Shown piece by piece: positions 10,943 through 22,138 of a stretch of DNA of 64,000 nt. The notes beneath the pieces were generated by a model, which worked only from the letters and a program-made list of their open reading frames with translations, made no database searches and was not told the DNA's origin. Origin of the DNA: Anoplopoma fimbria (lineage: Eukaryota; Chordata; Actinopteri; Perciformes; Anoplopomatidae); NCBI RefSeq assembly GCF_027596085.1, contig NC_072449.1:21326334-21390333 (forward strand). The letters run 5' to 3'. Numbering within the stretch: the first letter of the stretch is position 1; each line of letters opens with the position of its first letter. The translations under genes and the position numbers were made by a program.

Positions 10943-11772
10943 ATTGTCTTAAACTTGCATTCTCTTTACTGGCCAACAGGGGACGTCTCCTCTGGTTTAA
11001 AAAACAAGTCCAATTGTGTGGAAGTCTATGAGCAAATGACCCTACTTCCCACTTGATTCATTACCTTCTTAAATCCAAGATGGAGATGGAAAGAGTGCCA
11101 GAACTCGAGGCTTCCAAATGGCAGTCCACACACCAATGGGTGATGGCGTGACTACTAGGTCCACTTCATATAAACAGTCTGTGATAACGTCATGCTGAAA
11201 GGTAATGATGGGTTTTTGTTTTTTGTTTTATTATTTCCCTCAGTGTTAACTTCTGATATGCTTACATCAATATAGAGCCAAAGTACTTAACAAGCTGTTA
11301 TCTATCCCCAAGGCATTTCATTCTGTTGGAAGCAGAAAAGCCCCAAAATCAAACTATCCACCTTACAAAATCCTACGCATTTATTAGGCTTCGAAGGGAA
11401 CGCAATTTGTTTAGTATTTCATGAATGCCAAGTTACAGTATATAAGACATTGGACAATTAACACAAATCAGGAATGTTTGCAGCTTTTCTGGGAAGGTGC
11501 TGTGAATATGGGGCATGGACGACTTTATCTGTCGAGTTAAATGGTTATTTCCAAAGAAACACTCTACAGGAAAAAGTGTCCACCATTTCAGACATATTAA
11601 TTTACAGTAATGAGGCAAACTTTCCGTCAGATAAAAAGAAAACCCAGACCCATGTTTTGTGTGGCATTTTATTTAGTTTCACATTAAATTGTATTTTCAT
11701 AAATTCTTATTAAAAAGTCTGCTTTTGCTTGCTTGGTGGCCAATTAAAATGACCAGCCACAACATGTTAAGT
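10943..11772. repeat. Array spacer block B, unit 1 (3' flank of gene 1)
   Basis: Collinear with the sequence left of each other gene. It includes a dispersed repeat (CAGTCCACACACCAATGGGT, TGGAAGTCTATGAG) of a type I recognise from many percomorph genomes. The minus-strand AATAAA at 11668-11673, about 100 nt past the gene 1 stop, is the likely polyadenylation signal. A 79-codon ORF at 11474-11713 is not conserved in other units. Confidence 0.65.
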
Positions 11773-14700
11773 TCATGTGAGATATTTTCCCGTCATTCCT
11801 TTCTTAACGTTTCTCTCAGGCTGTAGTAATATTATATAACATTTCGGCAAATAAATACAGAGCAACAGTCCAAAACTGGAGGCTAATATAGCAAATACTT
11901 CCACAGCCACAGTGAACTTCCCAGGAGAGCTGACATAAGCTGGGATGAAAGAGATCCACACGGCCAAGAAGATCAGCATGCTGAAGGTGATGAGTTTTGC
12001 CTCATTGAAGGTATCAGGTAGCTTGCGACCAAGGAACGCCAGGATGAGGCAGACGAAGGCCAGTAGACCAATGTAGCCCAGGACCAGATAAAATCCAGGA
12101 GGCCATGGCTCCTTACACTCCACAATAATCTATGTATGTCCAACAATACATAAATACAGATAAATCAACATGGATAGTACAATTAGAATCAGGGTGTACA
12201 TACGCATTTTAAATGACTGTTTAGTTTCTTTCTGATGTCCATAACAAACATTAAAGCTCCTATGTGTAGGTAGGATTTGAACATATCTGACTTTGGTGAC
12301 TCCTTATTGCAATATCAAAAAAGACACTGTGGGATACTGTCATTCTTACTTTTCCAGTTGAGGCTTGGTAATTTGAGTTTTTGAATGGGAAAGGAGGTGC
12401 ACCCAAAAGACAACCAGCGCAGAGACAAATCTGGGGGCAAAATGGTAAAGATTAGCCATCCTCTTAAAACCAAGGAAAAATGTAAATGGTCAAAACTTGA
12501 GGTCCAATTAGTGGTGGTTCTTAAGCTCTCCCACCTGAGGAGCTGTAGTGCAGAGGATCAAAGTCCGCTGTTGAGAGGGACCAAACAGCCTCGAACCAGG
12601 TACATTAGCACGAAAGGCCAAGAGAACCACTATGGTCTTAACGAGTAGGCAGGAAAGACAGAGAACAAAGCTAATCCCAAATGCTGCCTGGCGGAGCCTA
12701 CATGTCCACACAGATGGCTGGCCAATGAACACCAGGGAACACAAGAAGCACAGCTTGAGGGACAGGAGAAGCAGGAAACTTATTTCTGAGTTGTTGGCCT
12801 TGACAATCGGTGTGGACCGGAAACGTTGAAAGATGGCAGTGACGATGGTTGTCAGGACAACGCCCAGCAGTGTGAGTGTGACCAGGATGATGCCCATGAT
12901 GTCGTGGAAAGAGAGGAAATCATCGACCCCAGCAACGCATTTCACCTGGTCTTTGTCTGACCAGTAGTATTCTGCACATTTGGTGCACTCGGTGGAACCT
13001 TTTTAGAGACACATACAGTGGACATACACTGTGTAAACACATACCAATTCAAACTCTACATTACAGTTTGCATTCATATAGTATGCCTTGAATGAATACG
13101 AAAATGATAAATGCGCCACCAGTCTGGTTGCTGATCTCTCCATCTGCACAGGGCAAACAATCAAAGCAACAGTTGGGCTCTCCTGGACGTCTGGCCTGTC
13201 TGGTGCCAGGGGTGCATGGAGGACTACATAGAGATGAAGGCACCTGAAGAAATAAAGTGTTAAATTACACACCAAGATTTGCTTTGCAGCAGATAGATGC
13301 TTGGTGGAAAAAAATGTTGTTTACTGAATAAAACAGCTATTTTAATCAACAGATAATATTTACAATGTCTTATCCTGTAAATAAACATAAATGTTGTTAG
13401 AGGACATATGACCCACCTGTGACTGTCCTGTGGTCCACACAATGGTGCTCTGCTCTATCTGCAACTGTTCTTTCAATGGAGCGGAACCATCATAGCTTCC
13501 CACTTTTATAAATCTAAACACAGCATAATATTATTCCAAAATCAGGCCAAACAACATATTTGACAATTTTGTATTGCAACTCATCTGAATGATTAAAAAG
13601 CTACAATGTGCCCTCATACAAGGATTCGTGTGAAACGTTACTCCTCATTTTCCGTGTGTTTTCATTTAAAAGCCTGTAATACGTGTCAATTTTGGCTCGT
13701 GACATGCATCCTTTTTTTTCAAAATAAACTTCCATATTCACAGGAAACCCAGTTAAGTTGTGGCAACAAAGCTACTTGGTTAGGTTAAGGCAACAAACCC
13801 ATTTAGTTAGGTTTAGGTGTAGGTCATTGTTTGGGTTAAAACAACTACGGAAGTGAGGTTAATGAAGTACCTAATTTCTGTAACAAAAACATCAATATTG
13901 ACTTCTTGTTTCACAAACAAGCTCTGATGGACACATCCACCTCCCCTCCTGCCCTTCCTGGTATTTGATTTAGCGGTCTCTATACATCCTCATTCAAAAT
14001 TACATGATTAACATACTAAAAAACTTTGAGGGATATCTTCCAGTTACGGTCCATTATTTTTTCGTGGTTTTGCGATGAATGCTGGACCAGCCTGACAATA
14101 AACTAAATGAAATGCTTCTCAATCACGATTCCTTAAACACAATGGTATTCTTGTGTATTGAAGCATAATATTCCACCTAATTTTCCCCTTGCTGTCCTTC
14201 TGCCAGTTAATGATGTCATAGAGAGGGACCGGCTCTCCATTGGAGTCAAAATAAACCTTCTCCTCAAATTGGTTGGTGAAATTCACTGTCTTCAGATGAT
14301 GCAGCAACTGTAGGAAAGAAAAAAAAAAGAACTATGAGGAGAGAAAAACTCAAGGAAAAACTGAAATAATAACATTGATTATTTTGTAGTAGTTTAACTT
14401 GCCTGACTAGAAGTGAATGATTTATGATTCTCACACATTCCGTAATGTTCTGCAGAATCACAGTTTAATAAAGTGTGAAGAGCATGGGCGATGGCGTATA
14501 CAGCTTTATAAACATTATAGGATATTCTGACCTTAGATACATCAGTAAAGCTGCTGTCAGTGTACCTCAGATCCTCTGAACCAGTGCATACAGGTTTTTC
14601 AGCAGTACTTTTATAGTTTTCATCAGCTGCTCCCTCGAATGTGCTTGGTTTTCCTACAACAGACCTGACCAAGGGCCCAGGAAGGTTTTGAGAGTCTGTT

Positions 14701-16979
14701 TTGTAACCAAAAGCACCCAATCCCATAAAGTTATCCACGGTATCTGCTTGATTGTTTTGGGATTGGTTTCCTTTAAACTCTAGCCTGCAGCTAAACAGCT
14801 TTTCCCAGAACATGTTGACAAATGCCATTCCAGGTTTGGGAGAAGGGCGGACATTCAACAGGAACTCTTTCAAGCCGGGGATCCTGACTCCAGGAAAGGA
14901 GAAGCCCAGCGTGCCCTCTAGGAGAGGGTGGAAGCGGGCTGAGGTCAGCATATTAGCAGTCACCCAGGCTTCACTAGCTACCCACTGGATTCCTGTCACA
15001 TTTCTCTGAGCCAGCTGGAAGATAAGGTATACTTAAAGAAATGTGATAAAGCAAACAGATGAGCATGAGCAACAACATTATTTATATAATCCTAATTCTC
15101 ATATCATTATTTATATGCTGAATGATATATAATTTTATGCTCATGCATATACATCGGTGATTAAGAGCCAATTCCCCTTGATGTAGTGACGCAAAATAGA
15201 TCGTTTTTTGAGACAAAGAAATTATGTAGCATACAAGACACTCCTGTGATTTTTTTTTATCCAAGTCAAAAGTTGGCGACACAAAACAAGTCAGCCTTGA
15301 GAATCAAAAGGTTAAGAACACCTAATACAGAGTGCTTACCTCTAAGAAAAGGTCCAGCAGCTGTCCTTCCCTTCCAAAGACCACCACCACCATTGCAGTT
15401 GAACTCTGTAGCCTGTCTGCTATTTCTTGTATCTCGGCTGCTGTGGGTGATTTTGGGATGGTCAAATGAAATGCCACACACCCACCTTGTTGTCTTAACT
15501 GGTTGGAAAATGCTTGGATTCCATATTGACTGTAGTCATCCTGAAATATATAAAGAGCTTTTATAAATCATGTTGGTATATTTATCTAATGGTGGGGTAA
15601 AAAGATAAACGCTTATCTCACCGTAGTCCCTATTGTGCCAACCCAGAGCCAGCCTAAGAAGGTGACCAGCTGAACAAGACCTCTAACTTGAAATAGATCA
15701 CTCGGCACAGTCCGCAAGAATGACGGGTACATATACTTGTCAGTGAGACAGCTACAAGTGGCAAAATAACTCACCTATATGGAGATGAAGTTAACGTTAG
15801 TGAGATAAGACAGAAACAAAAAAGAAAAACCTTATCAAACATTGTTTCATGATTGATCACCAAAAAACATGGTGGAAAGAAGATTATGTTTAAAAAAAAC
15901 AGTATTTTCATTCCTTTCTTACCAGTGGAAGGTTGAAAGGGCCAAGGGTGTGAGCTGCAGCTCTTGTAGGGGAAGAGGATGCAAGGCCGATCACAGCCGA
16001 CACAGAAGAATCAGACAGACATGAGGGTAAAGCTTGAGATTTTGTACTGCTATCTAATATCTCCCCTGTTACATTTTCCTTTATGTCATTTCCATCATTT
16101 TCAGGATTGTGAGGCATTGCTTCATGCATTTCAGAGCCTCTCTTTTTCACTGTGATCAGTCTACTTTCCTTTCTTCTATTTTTTTCTCTTTTTACCCCCT
16201 TAGTTATAGTACTCATGTCCTTTGACATATCTAATCTTTGTTCAATTTCTTCCATTTGTTTCACCTCACTCATCACAGCTTTGGAGGGACTGACTAAAGA
16301 CAAAAGAGTTCTCAGGCTGGTGTGGACATGATCACAGCTGTCCATAATTCGATAGCCAAGTTTAACACCTGGTAACAGGCTCGAATTACGGTTTATTTCC
16401 TCCACTGCAAACACCATGGTCATTATCCATCGGAAGGCCCTGTGGTCAAAGCTGCAGAGAAATGAATAAAGTTTAATGCAGTCTATAAAATTCACACTGA
16501 GACAGAAAACACAGTATCTCAGCAAAATATAAATCTGCATGTGAATAGTGTAGGATCAATACAGATCTAATCACAGCAAAATACATTCATTTAAGACACT
16601 TTTTAGTTAAAAAATAAAATCAATTAAGAAAAATGTAAAAACATATGTTAATGTGGGATTTCAGATTTCAACAGTATCCACACACTTACCCACTGCAAGG
16701 TGTGAGCTGAGGTTTGCTTTGGTAGCTTTGTTCTTGCATATGAGCAGCATAATGCAGAGGGAAAAGCCCTCCAATCACAACATCCCCTCCCGACTGCAGT
16801 GCCAGAGGCTCAATGTCTGCCTGTTTCACACAGTGAGGTAAACTCGAACCAACCCCACTCACTCCCTCATTCCCCACCATACTTCTCTCTAATCTTGGTT
16901 CTTCCCTGTCCTTCACATCAGAGAACACTGGAAAAAGAAAGCTAAATGAGGCCCAAAGAATCAGCCAGGGAGAAGTCAT
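11773..16979 (-). CDS. OlfC/V2R-like receptor, gene 1 (11 exons, 1012 aa)
   Basis: Coding exons in transcript order: 16690-16979, 15923-16451, 15622-15774, 15340-15540, 14403-15014, 14177-14307, 13417-13513, 13120-13243, 12535-12998, 12350-12430, 11773-12129. The sum is 3039 nt, in frame throughout. The start ATG at 16979 begins a signal peptide (about residues 1-20). The Venus-flytrap domain runs from [14 protein letters not shown] (64-77) to about 665, with the ligand-pocket signatures [12 protein letters not shown] and DDYSQYG. It contains a charged insertion at about 151-236. The nine-cysteine domain spans about 676-733, followed by TM1-TM7 with [11 protein letters not shown] and PKCYIILL. 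Exon 8 is 124 bp and exons 6+7 sum to 228 bp, as in V2R genes. Intron 5 is GC-AG. Compared with its neighbours it lacks three codons (9 bp) after VPGSR. Expected: plasma-membrane receptor of olfactory neurons for amino-acid-like ligands; ligand unknown. Confidence 0.9.
13514..14176 (-). other. Intron 6 of gene 1, with dispersed-repeat-like core
   Basis: This 663-bp intron (donor AG|gtggaa, weak; acceptor tttag) splits what is a single exon of about 228 bp in typical V2R genes. Its centre (about 13745-13870) carries GGTTAGGTTTAGGTGTAGGT and TTGGGTTAAAACAACTA. These resemble dispersed repeats that I associate with spiny-rayed fish. The same intron occurs in all five genes. Confidence 0.55.
14308..14402 (-). 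other. Conserved GC-AG intron 5 (gene 1)
   Basis: The exon ends AGTCAG and the intron begins gcaagt, with no GT donor in register. The acceptor is ctacag before TTGCTGCATC. The GC donor is otherwise a perfect consensus match. It is the same in genes 2-5 (donors at 27441, 36732, 46597, 56974). Confidence 0.8.
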
Positions 16980-17082
16980 AACAAGGTTATAATTCAATGT
17001 CCATACAGATCCCACGAAAACTGTCTGTTTAGGCGAGATGATGGTTCTCCAACATATGCTCTGAAAGGCTGATGATGTAGAC

Positions 17083-17150
17083 TTTATAAAAACTATGATG
17101 CTTGCTGCATTTTATGGGTCATATGAGTCATTACCAGATCAACCAATCAC
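17083..17150 (-). promoter_or_regulatory. Gene 1 core promoter: TATA box, AP-1-like palindrome, CCAAT
   Basis: On the minus strand TATAAA covers 17083-17088, 104 bp upstream of the ATG. ATGAGTCAT (17123-17131, palindromic, AP-1/MARE-like) and an inverted CCAAT (17143-17147) lie further out. The same elements recur at the same spacing in all five genes. Confidence 0.55.
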
Positions 17151-17371
17151 AATCAAATGCAATGGCACAGGAGAGAGAACAATACGTGGAAGTATGAATC
17201 TTAGCGATGACGTTATTATTGAAATATTTTATCAGATAACATTTTTAGCTGTGACCAGCATCTCTAACTCAGTATCTTGGTCTGTCAGCCAATCCACAAA
17301 AATGTTCCCCCATTTGGCAGCCACAGTCTGCCCTAGGAGGCCGAAATTAGTCGGAAATTAGTCGTTTAGGC

Positions 17372-17900
17372 TTGTTTTGTTCCAATGGGGTCAACACACG
17401 GCTCTCCAGCGGTTGTCGATTCCCATTGGAAAGCGATGACTGCCGGTTGACACAGTGCAGAAACGGTAGTTCTCAGCTGTCCTCGGATGTCCAACAAGTG
17501 GACTGGCCAAAGTCTCTGAAGTTCACACACTGCTGTTGCAAAGTGAACTGGAAAGCAGCCTACGGTATTGCCGTGCGCTTCAGGTCTTGTTCCGCGGCAG
17601 CAGGTTCTTTATCCGACGAGGAGTATGAGGCGCAACTACTCGTTGTATACTTAAAATGAATCTCGTTTGGTCGATCAACAGTTATTAGAGTTGATATCTC
17701 ACGAGGGTTAACGGACGTACACTAAATCAAAATAAGTCTTGCTCCAAAATGAATAAACTATAAGATGCTCAAAAGGAGTTAAGAAGAAAAAGCATAAGAA
17801 ATTAACTGCGATTCTCGAATAAAAATAAAGGGAGCGTGCATGAAGCTCCATAAACCAAACAATACGCACAACCAACACGAAAAGAAGGGCGACAAAGGAT
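17372..17900. repeat. Array spacer block A, unit 2 (5'-deleted)
   Basis: Matches the second part of the spacer in other units but joins the gene 1 upstream region directly at TTGTTCCAATGGGG. It lacks the poly-C tract and about 300 bp present in units 3-6. A 95-codon ORF here is the same non-conserved reading frame as at 7840-8100. Confidence 0.65.
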
Positions 17901-18686
17901 TATTGGCTCACTCTGTTCACCTGCCTGTCACTCTCTCTCAGTTCACTCCGGCCGACTCCAGTCCCGGCTGGGCAGCAGCCTTCCCTGGGTCCCGTCCCGG
18001 CTGGGCCGCAGCCTTCCCCAGGTCCCGTCCCGGCTGGGCTGCAGGGTCCACCTGCTTCCGCTGGGTCGCAGCGTCCCCCTGCTCCTGTTCCCGCTGGGTC
18101 GCAGCGTCTCCCTGCTCCTGTTCCCGCTGGGTCGCAGCGTCCCCCTGCTCCTGTTCCCGCCGGGTCGCAGCGTCCCCCTGCTCCTCTTCCCGCCGGGTCG
18201 CAGCGTCCCCCTGCTCCTCTTCCCGCCTTGCCGCCAGAGCCCCAGGTCCGAGAGCCCCAGTCTCGAGAGCCCCAGTCTCCAGAGCCCCAGTCTCCAGAGC
18301 CTCAGAGCCTCTCGCCCGACCTCCAGAGAGGATCCGCCCGCCTCGAGAGACCCTCGCCCGACCTCCAGAGAGGCCTGGTCGTCTTCATGGCCGACCCCCA
18401 GGGAGGCTCCGTCGGCCTGGTGGTCTTCGTGGCCGATCCCCAGGGAGGCCCCGTCGGCCTGGTCATCCTCCAGTTCGCCCCCGAGAGGGGTTCTGCCTCT
18501 CCGCCTTGGTTGTCCTCCTGTTCGCCCCCTCCAGAGGGGTTCTGCATCTCTGCCTTGCCTCAGCCTTCAAGGATTCTGACTCTGCGGTCAGAATTCTATC
18601 CCTCCTCTGGGCCCCCACCGCCCACCCGATATATGTTCCTTTGGACTTTTTGGGGACTTCGGGAGCCATCCCCTTGAGGGGGGTTA
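17901..18686 (+). mobile_element. 3' internal region of a Ty3/gypsy-like element, with VNTR
   Basis: A GC-rich 33-bp VNTR (TCGCAGCGTCCCCCTGCTCC core, about 18060-18230) is followed by proline/serine-coding sequence. It ends in a polypurine tract, GAGGGGGGT, directly before TGTCACAG at 18687. A polypurine tract followed by TGTCA is the internal/3'LTR junction of fish gypsy elements. No integrase or reverse transcriptase remains. Confidence 0.5.
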
Positions 18687-19310
18687 TGTCACAGTTCTTC
18701 CTCCATACTGTCAGTAGTTCCATACTCCCTGTCACTCTGTCTCACTCACCTAATTGGCTCACTCTGTTCACCTGCCTGTCACTCTCTCTCAGTTCACTCC
18801 GGCCGACTCCAGTCCCGGCTGGGCAGCAGCCTTCCCTGGGTCCCGTCCCGGCACCTCCTGACCCGTCGCCGCTCCAACCGACTCCTGCACCGCCCGTCCC
18901 GTCGGCGCCACGGCCGATTCCTGCACCGCCCGTCCCGTCGGCGCCACGGCCGACTCCAGTCCCGGCTGGGCAGCAGCCTTCCCCGGTTCCCGTCCCGGCT
19001 GGGTCGCAGCCTTCCCCGGGTCCCGTCCCGGCTGGGCTGCAGCGTCCACGGAAATGGGAGCAGAAGAAGGCTGCGGCCCATCCGGGACGGGACCCGGGGA
19101 AAGCTGCGGCCCAGCGGGAGAGGGCGTCGGCGGGGGTGGCGATGGGACTGGAGGTGCAGGCGTCGGCCAGGGCGCCGATGGGACTGGAGGTGCAGGCGTC
19201 GGCCAGGGCGCCGACGGGACAACAGGAGTCGGCCGGGGCACCGCCGGGACAAGAGTAGGTGGGGGCACGGCCGGGCGCCGACAGGACAGGAGTCGACTGG
19301 GGCGCCGACA
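18687..19310. mobile_element. Head-to-head LTR-like sequences forming an inverted repeat
   Basis: A plus-strand LTR start (TGTCACAG, 18687) runs into sequence that repeats 17905-18000. It then meets a minus-strand LTR-like copy. CCCCGGGTCCCGTCCCGG at 19014-19031 is exactly inverted at 19082-19099. The right end corresponds to the LTR start of the other spacer insertions but has lost the TGTCACG bases. Long GC-rich ORFs on both strands here come from 27- and 33-bp repeats. Confidence 0.45.
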
Positions 19311-19651
19311 GACGGGCCTTGACTATGTATCCATCATGTATCCATCAGAGGTTATGCCCCGAGTATGGATCTGTAATCTATTATTCCAGGCCGCAGTGCC
19401 ATGGCTATAGACAGTAGCCCTCCTGCTGCAGCTCTCCGCTCTCTGTCGAAAAGCCCCTCCAACCAGGCAAGCATGGGCATATACGTATCATATAGTAAGT
19501 AACCTGTAAGAGTACCAGTCGTTCATTTTCAACATCATCAGATCATGATTTTAATCTTGATACTTTTTTTCTAAAGATTCATTTGTCAGAGAATCAACGG
19601 TATCTAAAAACCTTACGATCCTTAAGAAGATATAGATCTTACAACCAATTG

Positions 19652-19680
19652 TCGCTAGATGGCACTGTGGTCCCACAGTG
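19652..19680 (+). promoter_or_regulatory. CTCF-like site plus perfect palindrome, unit 2a
   Basis: TCGCTAGATGGCACT (19652-19666) overlaps the perfect palindrome CACTGTGGTCCCACAGTG (19663-19680). Confidence 0.4.
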
Positions 19681-19689
19681 TTTCTATCT

Positions 19690-20260
19690 GTCTAATTGTG
19701 CCATGACTATGGCTCTGTCATCTAACAATCAAGACCATCTGCCATGATTACGGTTCTGACTTATATTAATATAGGCCGCTGTGCCATGACTATGTATCTG
19801 TCATCTATCAATCCAGGCCGACGTGCCATGACTGTATCTGTCATCTTCAATCCAGGCTGCCGTGCCATGACTATGTATCTTTCATCCGTCAATCCAGGCG
19901 CCCGTGCCATGACTATGTATCTGTCATCTTCTAATCCATGATGCAGTGCCATGACTGTCCATCTATCTGTATATTTGTCTGTCTGGCTATCCATCCCATC
20001 TGGGCTATCTATCCATCTAACCATCTAGCCCATTGTGCCGTGACTATTGCTCTGTCATTTTACCATCCAGCCCATCGTGCCCTGACTATGTATCTCTGTC
20101 TCTACCTATCTATCTATAGCCCTTACCATAGATCCATAATCTATCCATCTGGGCCGCCGTGCCCTGACTATGGATCCATCCTCTATCAATCGAGGCCGCT
20201 GTGCCATGACCACCGATCTGTCATCTATCAATCCGGGATGCCTTGTCATTACCCTCCACC
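19690..20260. repeat. 42-bp minisatellite, unit 2a
   Basis: Same family as at 9119-9955. It is interrupted at 20261 by the LTR-like element, and repeat-like phrases resume after it at about 21093-21225. Confidence 0.9.
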
Positions 20261-21087
20261 TGTAACGGGTGTGGTAAAGACCCAAAAGCAGTACGACGGA
20301 CACACGGAGTAGTAGGAAGAAGCATTATTCCAGGCAGTACACACAATAGTAAACCAGTCTCGGATCGACTCACGTGGAGAATCCAAGAGAACTCCTCCGA
20401 GGTCGCAGAGTCAGAATCCTCAGCCGGATGGGTGGCAGGGGTCTGGAGGAGGGAATACTCGAAGGCTGAGGCAAGGCGGACAGGCAGAACCCCTCTGGGG
20501 AGCGAACAGGAGGACGACCAGGCTGACGGGGCTTCTCTGGAGGTCGGCCACGGGGACAGGGCTCTCGAGGCTGACGGATCCTCTCTGGAGGCTGGGCAGG
20601 GGGCTCTGGAGGCTGGGCAGGGGACTCTGGAGGCTGGGCAGGGTGCTCTCGAGACTGAGGTTCTTGGACAGGGTGCTCTCGAGACTGAGGTTCTTGGACA
20701 GGGGGCTCTCGAGACTGAGGTTCTTGGAAAGGGGGCTCTCGAGACTGAGGTTCTTGGACAGGGGCTCTCGGACCTGGGGCTATGGCAACATGGTCTCTCG
20801 GGCAGAGGAACGCTGCGGCCCAGCGGAAACGGGGGCAGAGTAACACTGCGGCCCAGCGGAAATGGGAGCAGAGGAAGGCTGCGGCCCATCCGGGACGGGA
20901 CCGGGGAAAGCTGCGGCCCCGCGGGAGAGGGCGTCGGCCGGGCGCCGATGGGACTGGAGGTGCAGGCGTCGGCCAGGGCACCGACGGGACAACAGGAGTC
21001 GGCCGGGGCACCGACGGGACAAGAGTAGGTGGGGGCACGGCCGGGGCGCCGACGGGACAGGAGACAACTGGGGCGCTGACGTGACAG
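20261..21087 (-). mobile_element. LTR-like insertion (TGTCACG...TTACA), unit 2a
   Basis: On the minus strand it starts TGTCACGTC at about 21087 and ends CACCCGTTACA at 20261, so it has TG...CA termini and is about 827 bp. It holds 27-bp and 30-bp GC-rich VNTRs (GGCTCTCGAGACTGAGG core at 20643-20765). The AATAAA seen in sister copies is mutated to AATAAT. It looks like a solo LTR or a small non-autonomous LTR element. ORFs of about 222-261 codons across it are repeat artefacts. Confidence 0.5.
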
Positions 21088-21571
21088 ACGGGCCTTGACT
21101 ATGTATCCATCATGTATCCATCAGAGGTTATGCCCCGAGTATGGATCTGTAATCTATTATTCCAGGCCGCAGTGCCATGGCTATAGATCTGTCATTTATC
21201 AATCCAGGCCATGTGTATGGATCTTTTCTTAAGATTTTAGTGCACTGAAAATCAGGAAAACATGCCATTAGCTAAAAGACAAGCAATTTAAGAAATGTGA
21301 GTGTAAAATGAATAGTATAAATTAAGAAATACAGTAGCCCTCCTGCTGCAACTCTCCGCTCTCTGTCGAAAAGCCCCTCCAACCAGGCAAGCATGGGCAT
21401 ATACGTATCATATAGTAAGTAACCTGTAAGAGTACTAGTCGTTCACTTTGAACATCATCAGATCATGATTTTAATCTTGATACTTTTTTTCTAAAGATTA
21501 ATTTGTCAGAGAATCAACGGTATCTAAAAACCTTACGGTCCTTAAGAAGATATAGATCTTACAACCAATTG

Positions 21572-21600
21572 TCGCTAGATGGCACTGTGGTCCCACAGTG
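21572..21600 (+). promoter_or_regulatory. CTCF-like site plus palindrome, unit 2b
   Basis: Identical 15-mer at 21572-21586 and perfect 18-bp palindrome at 21583-21600. Confidence 0.4.
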
Positions 21601-21609
21601 TTTCTATCT

Positions 21610-22138
21610 GTCTAATTGTGCCATGACTATGGCTCTGTCATCTAACAATCAAGACCATCTGCCATGATTACGGTTCTGACTTATATTAATATAGGCCGCT
21701 GTGCCATGACTATGTATCTGTCATCTATCAATCCAGGCCGACGTGCCATGACTGTATCTGTCATCTTCAATCCAGGCTGCCGTGCCATGACTATGTATCT
21801 TTCATCCGTCAATCCAGGCCGCCGTGCCATGACTATGTATCTGTCATCTTCTAATCCATGATGCAGTGCCATGACTGTCCATCTATCTGTATATTTGTCT
21901 GTCTGGCTATCCATCCCATCTAGGCTATCTATCCATCTAACCATCTAGCCCATCGTGCCGTGACTATGTATCTCTGTCTCTACCTATCTATCTATAGCCC
22001 TTACCATAGATCCATAATCTATCCATCTGGGCCGCCGTGCCCTGACTATGGATCCATCCTCTATCAATCGAGGCCGCTGTGCCATGACCACCGATCTGTC
22101 ATCTATCAATCCGGGATGCCTTGTCATTACCCTCCACC
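21610..22138. repeat. 42-bp minisatellite, unit 2b
   Basis: Second copy within unit 2, nearly identical to 19690-20260 but one or two units shorter on the right. Confidence 0.9.

Noticed and set aside
12508..12945. TM1-TM4 and TM5-TM7 ORFs as separate genes
   Set aside because: Splice sites gtggga/cccag and gtaaga/catag join them through a 27-codon exon (12350-12430) into one receptor in correct frame.
16980..17015. Upstream GTG start for gene 1 (and equivalents)
   Set aside because: The ATG at 16979 begins directly with a signal peptide, and a GTG start is not expected in a vertebrate gene.
17840..19258. 472-codon plus-strand ORF, longest in the window
   Set aside because: It crosses spacer, a gypsy 3' end and 27/33-bp GC-rich repeats, has no domain, and equally long ORFs exist on the other strand.
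20221..21038. Proline/arginine-rich ORFs of 222-261 codons on both strands (also near 22.1-22.9 and 62.5-63.3 kb)
   Set aside because: They are produced by GC-rich VNTRs inside the LTR-like insertion, and frame and length change between copies.
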